Both the position numbers and the translations under genes were made by a program. This document shows positions 54,493 through 64,000 of a stretch of 64,000 nucleotides of DNA, piece after piece. The notes below the pieces were generated by a model. It was not told the DNA's origin, did no database searches, and was given only the letters and a program-made list of their open reading frames with translations. The stretch comes from Gari tellinella (Eukaryota; Mollusca; Bivalvia; Cardiida; Psammobiidae). The stretch covers positions 33,001,246-33,065,245 of the forward strand of contig OV277866.1 of the NCBI GenBank assembly GCA_922989275.2, in the 5' to 3' direction. The first letter of the stretch is position 1, and every line of letters begins with the position of its first letter.

Positions 54493-54740
54493 CAGTGGAG
54501 AAAACGTTATTCTTTCCCAATAAACGCGTTTACACTAAAACTATTAATTCCATTGCAAACAGTTTGGAGCCAGATCAGACGCCGGGTTGCGTCTGATCAG
54601 GCTCCACTGAAACTGTTTGCCAATCAGATTAAAATGAAAAGTCAGAATTGTTAAAAGAAATTGTCATTTTCTTCATTTTAGTGTTTTGCGTTTGCGTTTC
54701 GTTTGCGTAAAAACGGGAAAAAATAACGTTTTATCCACTG
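54493..54740 (-). mobile_element. Family A MITE
   Basis: Full length, TA flanks. The hairpin tip is shortened (GACGCCGGGTTGCGTCTGAT). Confidence 0.84.
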
Positions 54741-54999
54741 TAAGATGTTATTCGTTCCGTATTAACACGCTTGCACTGAAAAACTATTATTTCTAACTCC
54801 AACATTCTGAAGCCAGATTAGATGCCGGAAAACCCAGCGACTGATCATGTTTGCCACTCAGATAAATAAAATCGTTAGAAAGTTCAAAACAGTCATTTTC
54901 TACAATTTACTGGATTCCGTTTGCGTTTAACGGGAAAGAATAACACCTATTAATTTTATATACTCATTTACTCACCAGGGCGGACAACACTCCTCCTCA

Positions 55000-56930
55000 A
55001 AAGATGTGTCTATTTAGATGTCGATTTCGATGTTTGTTACATTGCCATGAAGTACCCGGATATAGAAAAAATTTACAACATTTTATAGCAAATACCAAAG
55101 TTTCATTGCAACCATGTCGTGCTAATCTTCGACAAATACACTTAAAAACCCTTTCTCTGCTAACCCCGAATAAAGAAACATGTGTTAACTGTTTCGATCC
55201 AGAAACGACGTCGTGTTTACAACTTAGCATCTGATCTAGATACAAAATGTTTGACCTATAGAGTTATTTTCTTCTGTAAAAAGTTCTATGATCTATATCT
55301 AATCCCAATTTGTCAGATGATGATATATTAGCTCACGGTATCTAGGTAGCGAACGCGTTAACGGTAAACAGATTAACGGAAAAGAAAGAAAAAAAGACCA
55401 TTTCACTTTCCCCCACCTCTTTCACCTGTTTCAACATTACTATGACAATTTGACACGGAAGAAGACATTACATGTAACTATTTCACTCAACAAGCGTGTT
55501 TGCAAACATTTTGGATCCTAATCAGACATCGCGGTGTCCGATCAGGATACAAACTGTTTGACACTCGTATCGATATGTTTAAAATCATACTACATTGAAT
55601 CTTACTTTGAAACGATTTTGCCCACAACAAAACTGAAGCAAGTGACATTGAAGCGGTGAAAGGGTAAACATCTCACGATATATTTGGCAGCGAAAGGTTT
55701 AAATGTACGTGGAAAGGCATTTGATGAAGTAAATGGAAAAATATTTTAGATTCTGGTTATACTGTATGCTTGACTGTAGATTTATTTATTTATTTCTCTT
55801 CAGTGCACAATACATCAATAATTACATAACACACCAATACTCATTTAGTACACTACCACTCTACTTAGAGTTATAAGAGACTAAAAGCATGTAACTTAAA
55901 AACAGCATAGCAACTATCATACACATAAGATAAGATAGAGTTGAAATTAACTAGCAATCTGAGAGAATTATATTAAAAAGGCACATGTAGAATATGATCT
56001 GAGACTAAAACAGATCATATGTGTCTGTAGATGTCGTTATACTTTCCCCATTGTGTCAAAACAATTATATACATTGCAAAGAGTTTGGAGCCAGATCATA
56101 ATAAATACATGTATTTCCAATAAAACAGTTTAAGCCAAATCAGACGCCGGGTAACCCGGCGTCTTATCATGCTTCAAACTATTTGCAAAATACATTATTG
56201 TTTCGGGATGAACGCGTTTTATTGTAAAGAATAACGGTCCCGTCGTGGTATTTATGTATCTGGACGAGACTTCCAATTATAGTATCATTCCAAATAGTAG
56301 GAGAACCTAGGACCGGACTCGAACTATGTATAGGAATTAATATGCGACCCGTGTGTCACAAGGCGAACAACTTAACCATAACTCCGCCAGGGACCGACAC
56401 TTCGAGTTATCGCCCTTGACAAATTCAACAACACAAGACATTTCAAGAATGAAAACGTTACACTTTGGTGCGTACAAGCAGGGTTATAAATTGCATTGTA
56501 GACGCAAAAAAGCAATAAAATGAAGGAAATGATACTCTTTCGATACATTCTACGATTTATTTTAGTCTCAGTGACAAACAGTTTGGAGCCAGATCAGACG
56601 CCGAGTATTCGGCGTTTGATCTGGCTCCAAACTGTTTTCAATGGACAATTTATTTTAGCATTAATGCTAATGGGAAAGAATAATATACAATGTATTATCT
56701 ACTGTACAAAGGATCATTTCGATTTCTGTACACGCCTCGACTGTCATTTTGTTTCATACATTATAATTATGATCTACAATCAGACTTATACTAAATGAGA
56801 AAGAACGGGTTAAGAACATGAAAATGTACATGTACATGTATATTCATATTTGTCATTTTTAGAAATGCTGACAACTTCATACGGGACACTTCGCAATGCC
56901 TAACAGAACGTCCTGCATTGAGCTTTCACA
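55000..56930. other. Intergenic stretch
   Basis: Worn family B hairpin at 55500-55562, family A remnants at 56070-56240 and 56570-56700 (hairpin AAACAGTTTGGAGCCAGATC), and one tRNA-like sequence. 55780-56030 is plain AT-rich sequence. No gene seen. Confidence 0.5.
56308..56397 (-). pseudogene. tRNA-like sequence
   Basis: Minus strand: CCCTGGCGGAGTTATGGTTA (A box region) and AGTTCGAGTCCGGTCC (B box), about 90 nt with a long variable region. Weak. Confidence 0.5.
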
Positions 56931-56932
56931 TA

Positions 56933-57178
56933 AAGTGGAGAAAACGTTATTCTTTCCCAATAAACGCATTTACGCTAAAACGTTTCTCCCAATGCAAACA
57001 GTTAAGAGCCAGATCAGACGCCGGGTTACCCGGCGTCTGATCAGGCTCAAAATTGTTTGCCATTCAGATTAAAAAACGTAGTTAGAATTGACGAAAAGTA
57101 GTAATTTTCTCCATTATACTGCGATGCGTTTGCGTTTCGTTTGTGTTTAAACGGGAAATAATATCGTTTTCTCCACTG
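56933..57178 (-). mobile_element. Family A MITE
   Basis: Full length. The left end is AAGTGGAGAAAACG after TA; the right end CTCCACTG is intact. Confidence 0.84.
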
Positions 57179-57926
57179 TAACCATGTGTTTTAAATAAGT
57201 GATCGCATATCGGAACTTTATTGTTTTCAGTCGAAACTTTCTTTTGACCGAAGGACTGGAACACTGAATAAGACTTTTTTTCTTTCCCAGTAAAAGTGTT
57301 ATATGCTTTATATATAGGTTATGTCCATTGCAAACAGTTTGGAGCCAGGTACACCGAAGTTTGATAAGGGTCAAAGCTGTTTGTTACTTAAACTGAGTCA
57401 TCAACAGTTTTCAAACAGTTGTGATGTTATCCGTTTTATTGCATTTGGTTTGCGTTTAGCTTTGCTTAAACAAGAAAGAATAAGTATTACGTTTTCCCCA
57501 CTGTAAAAAGTGATCATGTTTCATGTGTATCATATGTAGTCAGTATTGAGTTAAGCAACCACTCTTTATGTAGCAAGGAGACTCTGTATCGAGTGGTGAC
57601 TGTTTAATGCAGGATAAAATCAATGCACAAAGCTCCTACATGGGCTTTCTGCATTATATTTTATAATGCATTTATCGAATATCTGCTTTAAAACTACTCA
57701 TATGTCTTTTATCAAGTGGTAGCTTAATACTAGTTTGACTGTCGCTGTTTTGCTTTACTGCACACTCTTCTCATTAACCCTTTCATGATCAAATTTATCG
57801 TGAGGTTTTTACCCCTTCACCGCCATACTGTCGTCTGCTTCAATTTTTTTTGTCTGCAATACTGTTTCAAATGTAGATTTAACTATTTAAGGTAGTATAA
57901 CTGACTTTATTTCAAAAACTAGTGGC

Positions 57927-57992
57927 AAACAGTGTTGATCCTAATCAGACGCCGCGTGACGCGGCGTCTGATTAGGATCAAAACTGTTTGCA
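57927..57992. repeat. Family B hairpin
   Basis: CAAACAGTGTTGATCCTAAT arm, tip GCCGCGTGACGCGGC, ATTAGGATCAAAACTGTTTG arm. The host element spans about 57776-58030 with AACCCTTTCATGATC and GAGCGAAAGGGTTAA ends. Confidence 0.82.
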
Positions 57993-58185
57993 CATGCGCT
58001 AAACGACGTAATAGAGAGCGAAAGGGTTAAGAAATTAGCGAACACAATGCGCTCCATATTGTCAAATCTTTGAGTATAATACGCTTCGACAACCTGGGTG
58101 TTTCATTCCAATCTGTTAAATTTAAGTTAGTTGTTTTATTATGGTTTGACTGGTCTTACATTGATTTTAATTTGCTTACGAGAGG

Positions 58186-58368
58186 ATGGCACGAACGACA
58201 ACTCTGCTGTGGACAGCGTGTGTCGTCGTCTTTGTATGGAGCCAGATGAGTTACTATGGGGAGTGTGGGACGGAAGCAGAGATGCGCGCCTTGCTGAATG
58301 CAACACTGAATAACACACTATACTCCAGCAGGGTGAGACCTATATCGGACACGGGAAACAGTCTACAG
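58186..58368 (+). CDS. Receptor exon 1: signal peptide and N-terminal helix
   Basis: 61 codons starting at ATG 58186, with hydrophobic core LLWTACVVVFVW, then TEAEMRALLNATL, which matches the N-terminal helix (two N-glycosylation sequons NAT and NNT). It ends CTACAG before GTAAGA. The alternative in-frame Met at residue 21 would lack a signal peptide. Confidence 0.87.
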
Positions 58369-60766
58369 GTAAGACAATCGCTTGTTTTTTACCTTTCTCT
58401 CCACGAAAAGCTGTTTCACACATTTGTAAATTATTTCCGTTTCGTGCATGCACTAGGTACATGTAAGATGCTATGACTTTACAATAAAAGTCTTCATGAA
58501 TGCTAGAGTGATTTTTATGCCTGGTAAACAGTTTTGAGACTGATCAGACGCCGGACCTACCCGACGCCTGATCAGGCTCAAAATTGATTCAGGTTGATAT
58601 AGAACGTAAAAATTCACAAAACCGGTAATTTTCAACAGTTTATTATATTATGTTCGTCTTTCATTTCGTTTGAATGGGAAAGAATAAAGAATAACATTTT
58701 TTCCACAATTTTCTTAAAGAAGGAAATTCATGCGTTTACCCTCATAAAAATAACTTCACATATTCTTCATAGAACACCCTCTTCCTTTTTTCAAAAATAG
58801 GTGTTTAAAAATACATGTATGACAATGCTTACATGTAAGTACAAAGGTTACGAAAAACGAGCACGATACTTTTTTAAATCATGAAACGCGAATCGTGTGA
58901 AGTAAAGCAAAATTGTTAAACAAAGAAGTATCAATCATTCGCAGGTTAATCGCGACTGTATTAGAATTTGCAGGGCTGCCATTTCTCCGGAGTTTTCCTA
59001 AGTATTCGGATTTTTATCTTAGCAGATCGTAGCTTAAAACAGGCTGACAGTAAAGCAGAATGCGCCTAAAAGGCACATTCTGCTTTACTTTCAACCTGTT
59101 TTAAGCAGTCATGTGTCTGCAAAACAAGAAACAGACTATGGGGTAAAGGTACGATTAGTAAAATTGCGTCTGAAAAATTGAAAATTTGAAATCTTAGGAT
59201 TTTTATGATCAACTTATGGCAGCCCTGAATTTGCACACAGTTTGGTTTCTGATCAGACTCCGATAGACGTGGCATCTGATCATGATCCAAACTGTTTGAC
59301 CATTGTTATTCAAAGTCTAAACTGACATTTGACACGGACGATATCTCATTCTGTTTCAGGTGAAGATAGACCTGTATTTAATTGCTATTAACGATGTGGA
59401 CGAGGTAGAACAAAAGATGACGTCAACAGCTTACCTCAGCATCGAGTGGCCGGACACCTTTATCACCTGGACCCCGGCTGACTATGGAAACATCAACACA
59501 ATCACTATACCCCAGTACCGCATCTGGAAACCAGACGTGGCCTTGTCCAACGCGTATGATACAATAACTGGACTGGGATCAAGGTTTATGTACGTTAAAG
59601 TGGATTACAATGGGACAATCACATGGCGACCCTACCAGGTGTTTGACAGCTCGTGCACTGTAGACATGACATACTTTCCATTCGATGAACAGACTTGTGA
59701 ACTTCTTATGGTCACGTGGTCAAGCACTAAAGACATGATTAGCCTGGTCACCGGCTCCGTTGGTTTTAACACTGATAATTATGCCACTAATGCTAACTGG
59801 GACCTTACGAGCGTCTCCACCTATGATTCGTCGACGAGTACCACTTCCGGTCTGGCCTTTTCTGTGAAACTAAAACGCAAACCAGTCTTCTTTCTTATCA
59901 ACTTTATTATCCCCATATTCCTGTTATCGTTCTTAAACATATTTGTTTTTGTTTTACCCTGTGACTCCGGAGAGAAGGCCAGCTATGCCATTGTTCTGTT
60001 TCTGTCCTTTGCGATCTTTCTGCTCATTGTAACTGAGATGATGCCCGAGGGAATGACGACCGTTCCGATAATAAGTACATACCTCATGCTAGAATGCATC
60101 ATCAGCACTTTGATTGTGTTTCTTGTCATCATTCAGCTTCGACTACACAACATGGGCGAAGACACGGCTGTTCCGAGATTCCTGAAAACCTTTGTTGGGG
60201 GTGTAAACAAACTCAGGGGGAAAAGTAATAATTGCATGTGCTGTGACTGCAGTGGTAAGCCACGCGACGAAGACGGGGACGATGGGAAAAAGAAACTTGA
60301 AGAAAATGAGCCAACGGTTGTTGCTTCTGCAGAGAAAGAAAAGGAAGCGATGGGCGAAAGACGGGTCAGTTTGAAAAGTAACAGTAAATTTAGGGACCTA
60401 ATTTACGGGAAGAAAGTTTTTCCACACCTCTTCGCTAAACCCGAGGTAAGAACCACGCCATATGAAAAGGACATAGAGCTACAGGACATTGAAGAGAATG
60501 CAGGGAGTGCGAGTGTCCAGAATAAACCGCCAGTAAAACACGCAGTAGTTAACACGCCACCCTCTGCAAACTTTACTAACAAACGGCGGCAGAGTCTAGT
60601 ATCAGAGGAGGACTTTTCTGACATTACACCGGAAGAGGAAGTAGAAGGCGATGGTGTCGAATGGTCTGACGTCACAGGGGCGATGGACTGGTTCTTTGTG
60701 TGGTTGTTCACAATTATTACTATTGTAATAACCTTAGTGATCATCATTGTTCTGGTATCGGCTTAA
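58186..60766 (+). CDS. Cys-loop ligand-gated ion channel subunit, nicotinic acetylcholine receptor type
   Basis: Two coding exons (58186-58368 and 59360-60766, phase 0, GT-AG) give a complete 529-residue membrane receptor subunit. Seen: signal peptide (about 1-25), extracellular domain with WKPDVALSNAYD and a canonical Cys-loop CTVDMTYFPFDEQTC (Cys 160 and 174, 13 residues between), TM1 (about 236-260), TM2 starting GEKASYAIVLFLSFA (266-289), TM3 (297-321), a ~180-residue cytoplasmic loop with charged stretches and a Cys cluster CMCCDC, and TM4 at the C-terminus (505-529). Known: Glu in the GEK motif just before TM2 goes with cation selectivity. Odd: the vicinal Cys pair of loop C that defines alpha subunits is absent, and almost the whole protein is in one exon. 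Ligand unknown; could be a non-alpha or orphan subunit. Confidence 0.92.
58971..59227. mobile_element. Short TIR element (CAGGGCTGCCAT ends) in the receptor intron
   Basis: 12-bp ends CAGGGCTGCCAT and ATGGCAGCCCTG, with AATTTG on both outer sides as a likely target duplication. The family C hairpin element sits inside. A family B hairpin (59233-59298) follows, ending about 60 bp before receptor exon 2. Confidence 0.72.
59031..59107. repeat. Family C hairpin in the receptor intron
   Basis: AGCTTAAAACAGGCTGACAG with tip GCGCCTAAAAGGCAC and CAACCTGTTTTAAG. It lies inside the element 58971-59227. Confidence 0.75.
59360..60766 (+). CDS. Receptor exon 2: ligand-binding domain to TM4
   Basis: 1407-bp exon after acceptor TTCTGTTTCAG, starting in phase 0 with VKIDLYLIAI, where nicotinic subunits have V-x-x-x-L-x-L, and ending in TAA at 60766. 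It is uninterrupted through all four membrane segments. Most nicotinic subunit genes split this region into several exons, so intron loss or an origin by retroposition is plausible. Confidence 0.92.
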   Translation: MKIDLYLIAINDVDEVEQKMTSTAYLSIEWPDTFITWTPADYGNINTITIPQYRIWKPDVALSNAYDTITGLGSRFMYVKVDYNGTITWRPYQVFDSSCTVDMTYFPFDEQTCELLMVTWSSTKDMISLVTGSVGFNTDNYATNANWDLTSVSTYDSSTSTTSGLAFSVKLKRKPVFFLINFIIPIFLLSFLNIFVFVLPCDSGEKASYAIVLFLSFAIFLLIVTEMMPEGMTTVPIISTYLMLECIISTLIVFLVIIQLRLHNMGEDTAVPRFLKTFVGGVNKLRGKSNNCMCCDCSGKPRDEDGDDGKKKLEENEPTVVASAEKEKEAMGERRVSLKSNSKFRDLIYGKKVFPHLFAKPEVRTTPYEKDIELQDIEENAGSASVQNKPPVKHAVVNTPPSANFTNKRRQSLVSEEDFSDITPEEEVEGDGVEWSDVTGAMDWFFVWLFTIITIVITLVIIIVLVSA

Positions 60767-61140
60767 CTCTTTGTTCTCACCGATAGTTTTCAATGTTAAA
60801 CCAATGGAACCATTTTGAGACATATTGGCATCGTTGGCATACAGTGAACCCGTAAAGAGTACATTTGCTTTAAAAAAAAGTTCCGTAATCCGCCGTTTAC
60901 TTTACCTTTAACATTAGTTAAACAACATCTGGTCGGACTGAATGAAACGTTTTCGTTAAGTTGTTAAGACATTATTATAAGACGCATGGATAAAATATTT
61001 AGAGGATTGTTTAGGCGTGGAAAGACTCTTCAATAGACAAAATTGTTCAACATACACGAAAAGTTGTTCAGCTGTATGGAGAATCCATGTAGCATCTTTA
61101 AAGAAGCATTGAATATCTGTAACCAGGGTTAAGTCGAATA
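60767..61140 (+). other. Presumed receptor 3' UTR and downstream sequence
   Basis: Starts at the TAA stop and holds no repeat family I recognise until the family I MITE at 61141. No AATAAA seen in this stretch, so the mRNA end cannot be placed. Confidence 0.45.
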
Positions 61141-61346
61141 CAGTAAAACCCCTCTATTACGACCACTAAATTATTTTAATTATTAGGGTGTTTACGATAG
61201 GTGACCGCTTAAAGCAAGGTGACAGTGAAACAGAAAGCTCCTTTAGGAGCTTTCTGTTTCACTGTCATCTTGCTTTAAGCTGCCACCTCTCTATTATGCA
61301 ATCAATAAGCCTTCGTTTTAGTGGTCGTAATAGCGAGATTTTACTG
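61141..61346. mobile_element. Family I MITE (CAGTAAAACC ends) downstream of the receptor gene
   Basis: Ends CAGTAAAACCCCTCTATTAC and TAATAGCGAGATTTTACTG, TA flanks. Central hairpin at 61207-61276 (AGAAAGCTCC TTTA GGAGCTTTCT). 206 bp. Confidence 0.85.
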
Positions 61347-61668
61347 TATATGTATACCCGTATTTCAAAGTTAAAACGTGGTTTATTTTAAACTTACGTG
61401 AGGTCACGATAAAGAGTTTCGATTGTAAGTATATTTTTTACAACTGGCAATTGAGATTTAAGGTTTTATGAGGGGAAACGTTTTGAGTTATTGCTGTAGT
61501 TACAGGATGTATGTTACCATTTGCAACCTTAAAACGTTACAGTCCGATGTTAATTAAAAATGTTACAATCGAATGGCAGCCTTCCAGAAAAAGATTAATG
61601 GACAGCATACAGTATAACGTTTTTTTTGCAAACAGCTTGAATCAGTACAGTGGAGAAGATGTTGTTTA

Positions 61669-61914
61669 CAGTGGAGAATCTGTTATTCTTTCCCGTTTAA
61701 ACGCAAACGTACGCAAACGCAAAACACTAAAACGTAGAAAAGTACAACCTTTTGACAATTCTGATAATTCATGTTTATCTTGGTGGCAAACAGTTTGAAG
61801 CCTGTTCAGACGCCGGGATACCCGGCGTCTGATCTGGCTTCAAACTGTTTGTAAAAGAAAAACTAGTTTTAGCGTAAACGCGTTTATCGGGAAAGAATAA
61901 CAGATTATCCACTG
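61669..61914 (+). mobile_element. Family A MITE
   Basis: Full length, TA flanks, preceded at 61647 by a stray CAGTGGAGAAGATG end. Hairpin arms carry matching changes (TTTGAAGCC against GGCTTCAAA). Confidence 0.86.
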
Positions 61915-62693
61915 TATAAGACGCCCAAACTCTGCACATACAGCAGGCTGAGAAGACGTTATTCCTTCCCATTTAACCCTTTCACTATCAATGACGTTAT
62001 ACTTCAAATTCTTTATTTCGCTCAGTACGTGTTTTCACATGAATACATGAGGTTAATTGAAGGTGTAATACAAACTAAACAGATAATAAAAGAGAACTTT
62101 AACAATTAAGTATTTTAAAGATATTAGCTACAGGCTCGGGTGGGAGAGCTACAATGAAATTTCCAATTAAACCGCCGTTCGCGGCAATGGTTGTAAGTTT
62201 TATAAGTTGCAATAAATAGATTTGAAATAGATAAAAATAGATTTATACATCTGTAGGGACAGTTTATTTCCAGATGAGACACACGGTTACTTAGCGCCAC
62301 AGCTAGTTCCAAACTGTCCGGCACTGGCGACTTCGAAAACTTGAAAAATACAGCCGATATCGTAAATTGTAGTTTCTCATTTTAGACTGAACATAATGTG
62401 TAAAGATCCATTGGGAGCCTTTCATGTCATTTTCTATCCAAACTGAGAAGGCATATTCAGTGTTTTGTAACATAGATATGATAGGCTAGCCTATTAATTC
62501 GTGAGCACAATCTTAGACCAACAATTCGGCGCAACACCAACGCATCCGCGAGTTAATTCGCGGGTACGATGTTATTGCACTGAAGGGATCTACATAAATT
62601 ATCACTTGAATATAATTATATAGATCTAACACAAGTATACCGCGCATTTGCAAACTGTACAGAACCTGACGTCGGACTTACGCGGCATCGGAG

Positions 62694-62793
62694 TGCACCG
62701 TAGACATGACATAATTTCCATTCGATGAACACACTTGTGAACTTCGTATGGTCACGTTGTCAAGCACTATAGACATGATACTGTAAGCCTGGT
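62694..62793 (+). pseudogene. Captured fragment of receptor exon 2 (Cys-loop segment) inside a hairpin element
   Basis: About 100 bases matching 59654-59752 with roughly seven substitutions plus small indels near the 3' end (for example TGCACCGTAGACATGAC against TGCACTGTAGACATGAC). It covers both Cys codons of the Cys-loop. It lies between two halves of a degenerate MITE hairpin: the left part (62645-62693) has CAAACTG and ACGCGGC, the right part (62794-62830) has GACGCGGCGTC and AACTGTTTGCC. It is not translatable as a gene. Confidence 0.8.
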
Positions 62794-63045
62794 GACGCGG
62801 CGTCGGAGTTACACAATCAGAACTGTTTGCCACTTGTTTTGAAATTACGTCAGTTATACTGCATTAAATTTAATTTTGAAACGACATTGCAGACACCAAT
62901 ATTGAAGCAGAGGACAATATGGCTGTAAGTGTGTAACATATCACAATAAATTTGATCATGAAAGGGTTAAACGCAAGCACAATGCAATAAAAAGTAGAAA
63001 TGGTATTTTCCGAACTTTCTAACGACTGATCTAATCTAAGTGGTA

Positions 63046-63419
63046 GATTGTATAAATATCGTATTCCACTAGTGGAATATCGTTTTTTGGGCTTCGGCCC
63101 AACTTGTTCGTCCACAAGCGCTGCATGTAGCGGGACGCCAGATGACGTCATTTACTATGACGTTAACGTAAACAACGTAACGTTTGGCGGAAATTCTATA
63201 TAGCGGAGGGTCTACAAACTATGGCTTCAATTAATTTTTTAGCTGCTTAAACTTGTTATGTGATAAATAGAATATCACATTCGTGCTCATTATTTATCAT
63301 TCTTAATAAACTCGTTGACTAAAATGAATATGACGCTCGCCAAGGCTCGCGTCATATTATTTTAGTCCACTCGTTTATTAAAAATGATAAATAATGAGCA
63401 CTCATACAATATCCTCTAT
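63046..63419 (-). repeat. Family K repeat, copy 2 (inverted)
   Basis: Complementary to 27621-27992 with about 90% identity by eye, sharing ATCGTATTCCACTAGTGGA, GATGACGTCATTTACTATGA and the AT-rich palindrome. It has several extra bases at GGGCTTCGGCCCAA. Confidence 0.83.
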
Positions 63420-63585
63420 TTAGTTTGGAAAGAAAACCCTTTTCACTTTATATTTGGTTAATGCTTAAAATACTAGCAAATTCAGAACCTGAAATGTACA
63501 GACTGTTCATTTACATGTAAGAGAAAAACTTTGTCAAAAATCGATTTAAGCTCGTACTTCGCAAAGAACTTAATAGCACCTAATA

Positions 63586-63913
63586 CAGTGCTTCCTCTCT
63601 ACAACAGCACCCATTGGGAGACAAAGTTAACGTTTAGACAGAGTCGCTTTAGGGAGGAAAAAGTAAGACTTGGCTGCAAACAGCTTGATTTCAGATCTGG
63701 ATCCAAGTTGTTTGTCACTCGTCATTATATTTCTTCTGTCAATATGTCCACTAGTATGTTACTTTGAGAAAAAACAGCAGAAGACAATTTTGAGCAGACA
63801 ATATCGCAACAATAAAAGTGAAAGACATACTTGTCTATTTTGGGGATCAGCGACACGCGTTGTTGTAAAGAGGGAATCGTTGTTCGGTAGGCCGTTGTAG
63901 GGAGAGAGCACTG
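63586..63913. mobile_element. Family G MITE
   Basis: CAGTGCTTCCTCTCTACAAC and GTTGTAGGGAGAGAGCACTG ends, TA flanks, shortened hairpin (CAAACAGCTTGATTTCAGA). Confidence 0.82.
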
Positions 63914-64000
63914 TACAACCATAAATGCCAATTTATATTAATTTATACAATACTTATTAGTTTGACTTTTCATATGTTAATATGTACTTTTCATGGTAAT

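Noticed and set aside
8634..59298. Regular recurrence of short palindromes resembling a CRISPR or REP array.
   Set aside because: Spacing is irregular (hundreds to thousands of bases), the copies sit inside TIR elements, and the genome is animal.
59234..59298. Hairpin just before receptor exon 2 considered as a splicing regulator.
   Set aside because: It is a worn family B hairpin like many others. The acceptor ATTCTGTTTCAG is normal, and nothing in the sequence shows regulation.

Overview
This window is animal nuclear DNA: AT-rich, with GT-AG introns, dispersed non-LTR retrotransposon relics, a Penelope-like element and a very high density of small inverted-repeat DNA transposons (MITEs). 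A divergent nicotinic-type Cys-loop receptor and an usherin-type gene with an N-terminal LamG-like domain followed by a laminin N-terminal domain suggest an invertebrate, most likely a mollusc and perhaps a bivalve. That assignment is an inference. There is no operon structure, CRISPR array or bacterial gene.

Two real genes are supported. (1) On the minus strand, from 24954 down to 880 and running off the left edge, eight short exons with matching splice phases encode the first ~444 residues of an usherin (USH2A)-like protein: signal peptide, short Cys-rich segment, LamG-like jellyroll and most of a laminin N-terminal (LN) domain. Its introns (1.1 to 7.2 kb) are crowded with transposons. (2) On the plus strand, 58186-60766, two exons encode a complete 529-residue Cys-loop ligand-gated channel subunit of the acetylcholine-receptor type. 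A ~100-bp broken copy of its Cys-loop coding segment lies at 62694-62793.

Layout: 1-24954, usherin-like gene with intronic repeats (degenerate minisatellite 1.4-2.1 kb, Penelope-like element 7.3-8.2 kb, several TIR elements, two LINE relics and a TIR element with iterons at 17.6-21.5 kb, GGGCCC-ended foldback elements at 21-22.8 kb). 24956-58185, 33 kb in which I find no gene; it is mostly nested MITEs plus one LINE 3' end. 58186-60766, receptor gene. 60767-64000, repeats and the receptor fragment.

The most unusual signal is a ~65-bp near-perfect hairpin module (arms beginning CAAACAGTTTGG or AGCTTAAAGCAGG). It recurs tens of times inside MITE families that have unrelated terminal repeats. 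Its two arms stay complementary while the sequence changes between copies. The hairpin centre also appears to be a landing site: at least four unrelated insertions sit at hairpin tips, including the captured receptor fragment and a 1.03-kb element with an 8-bp target duplication.
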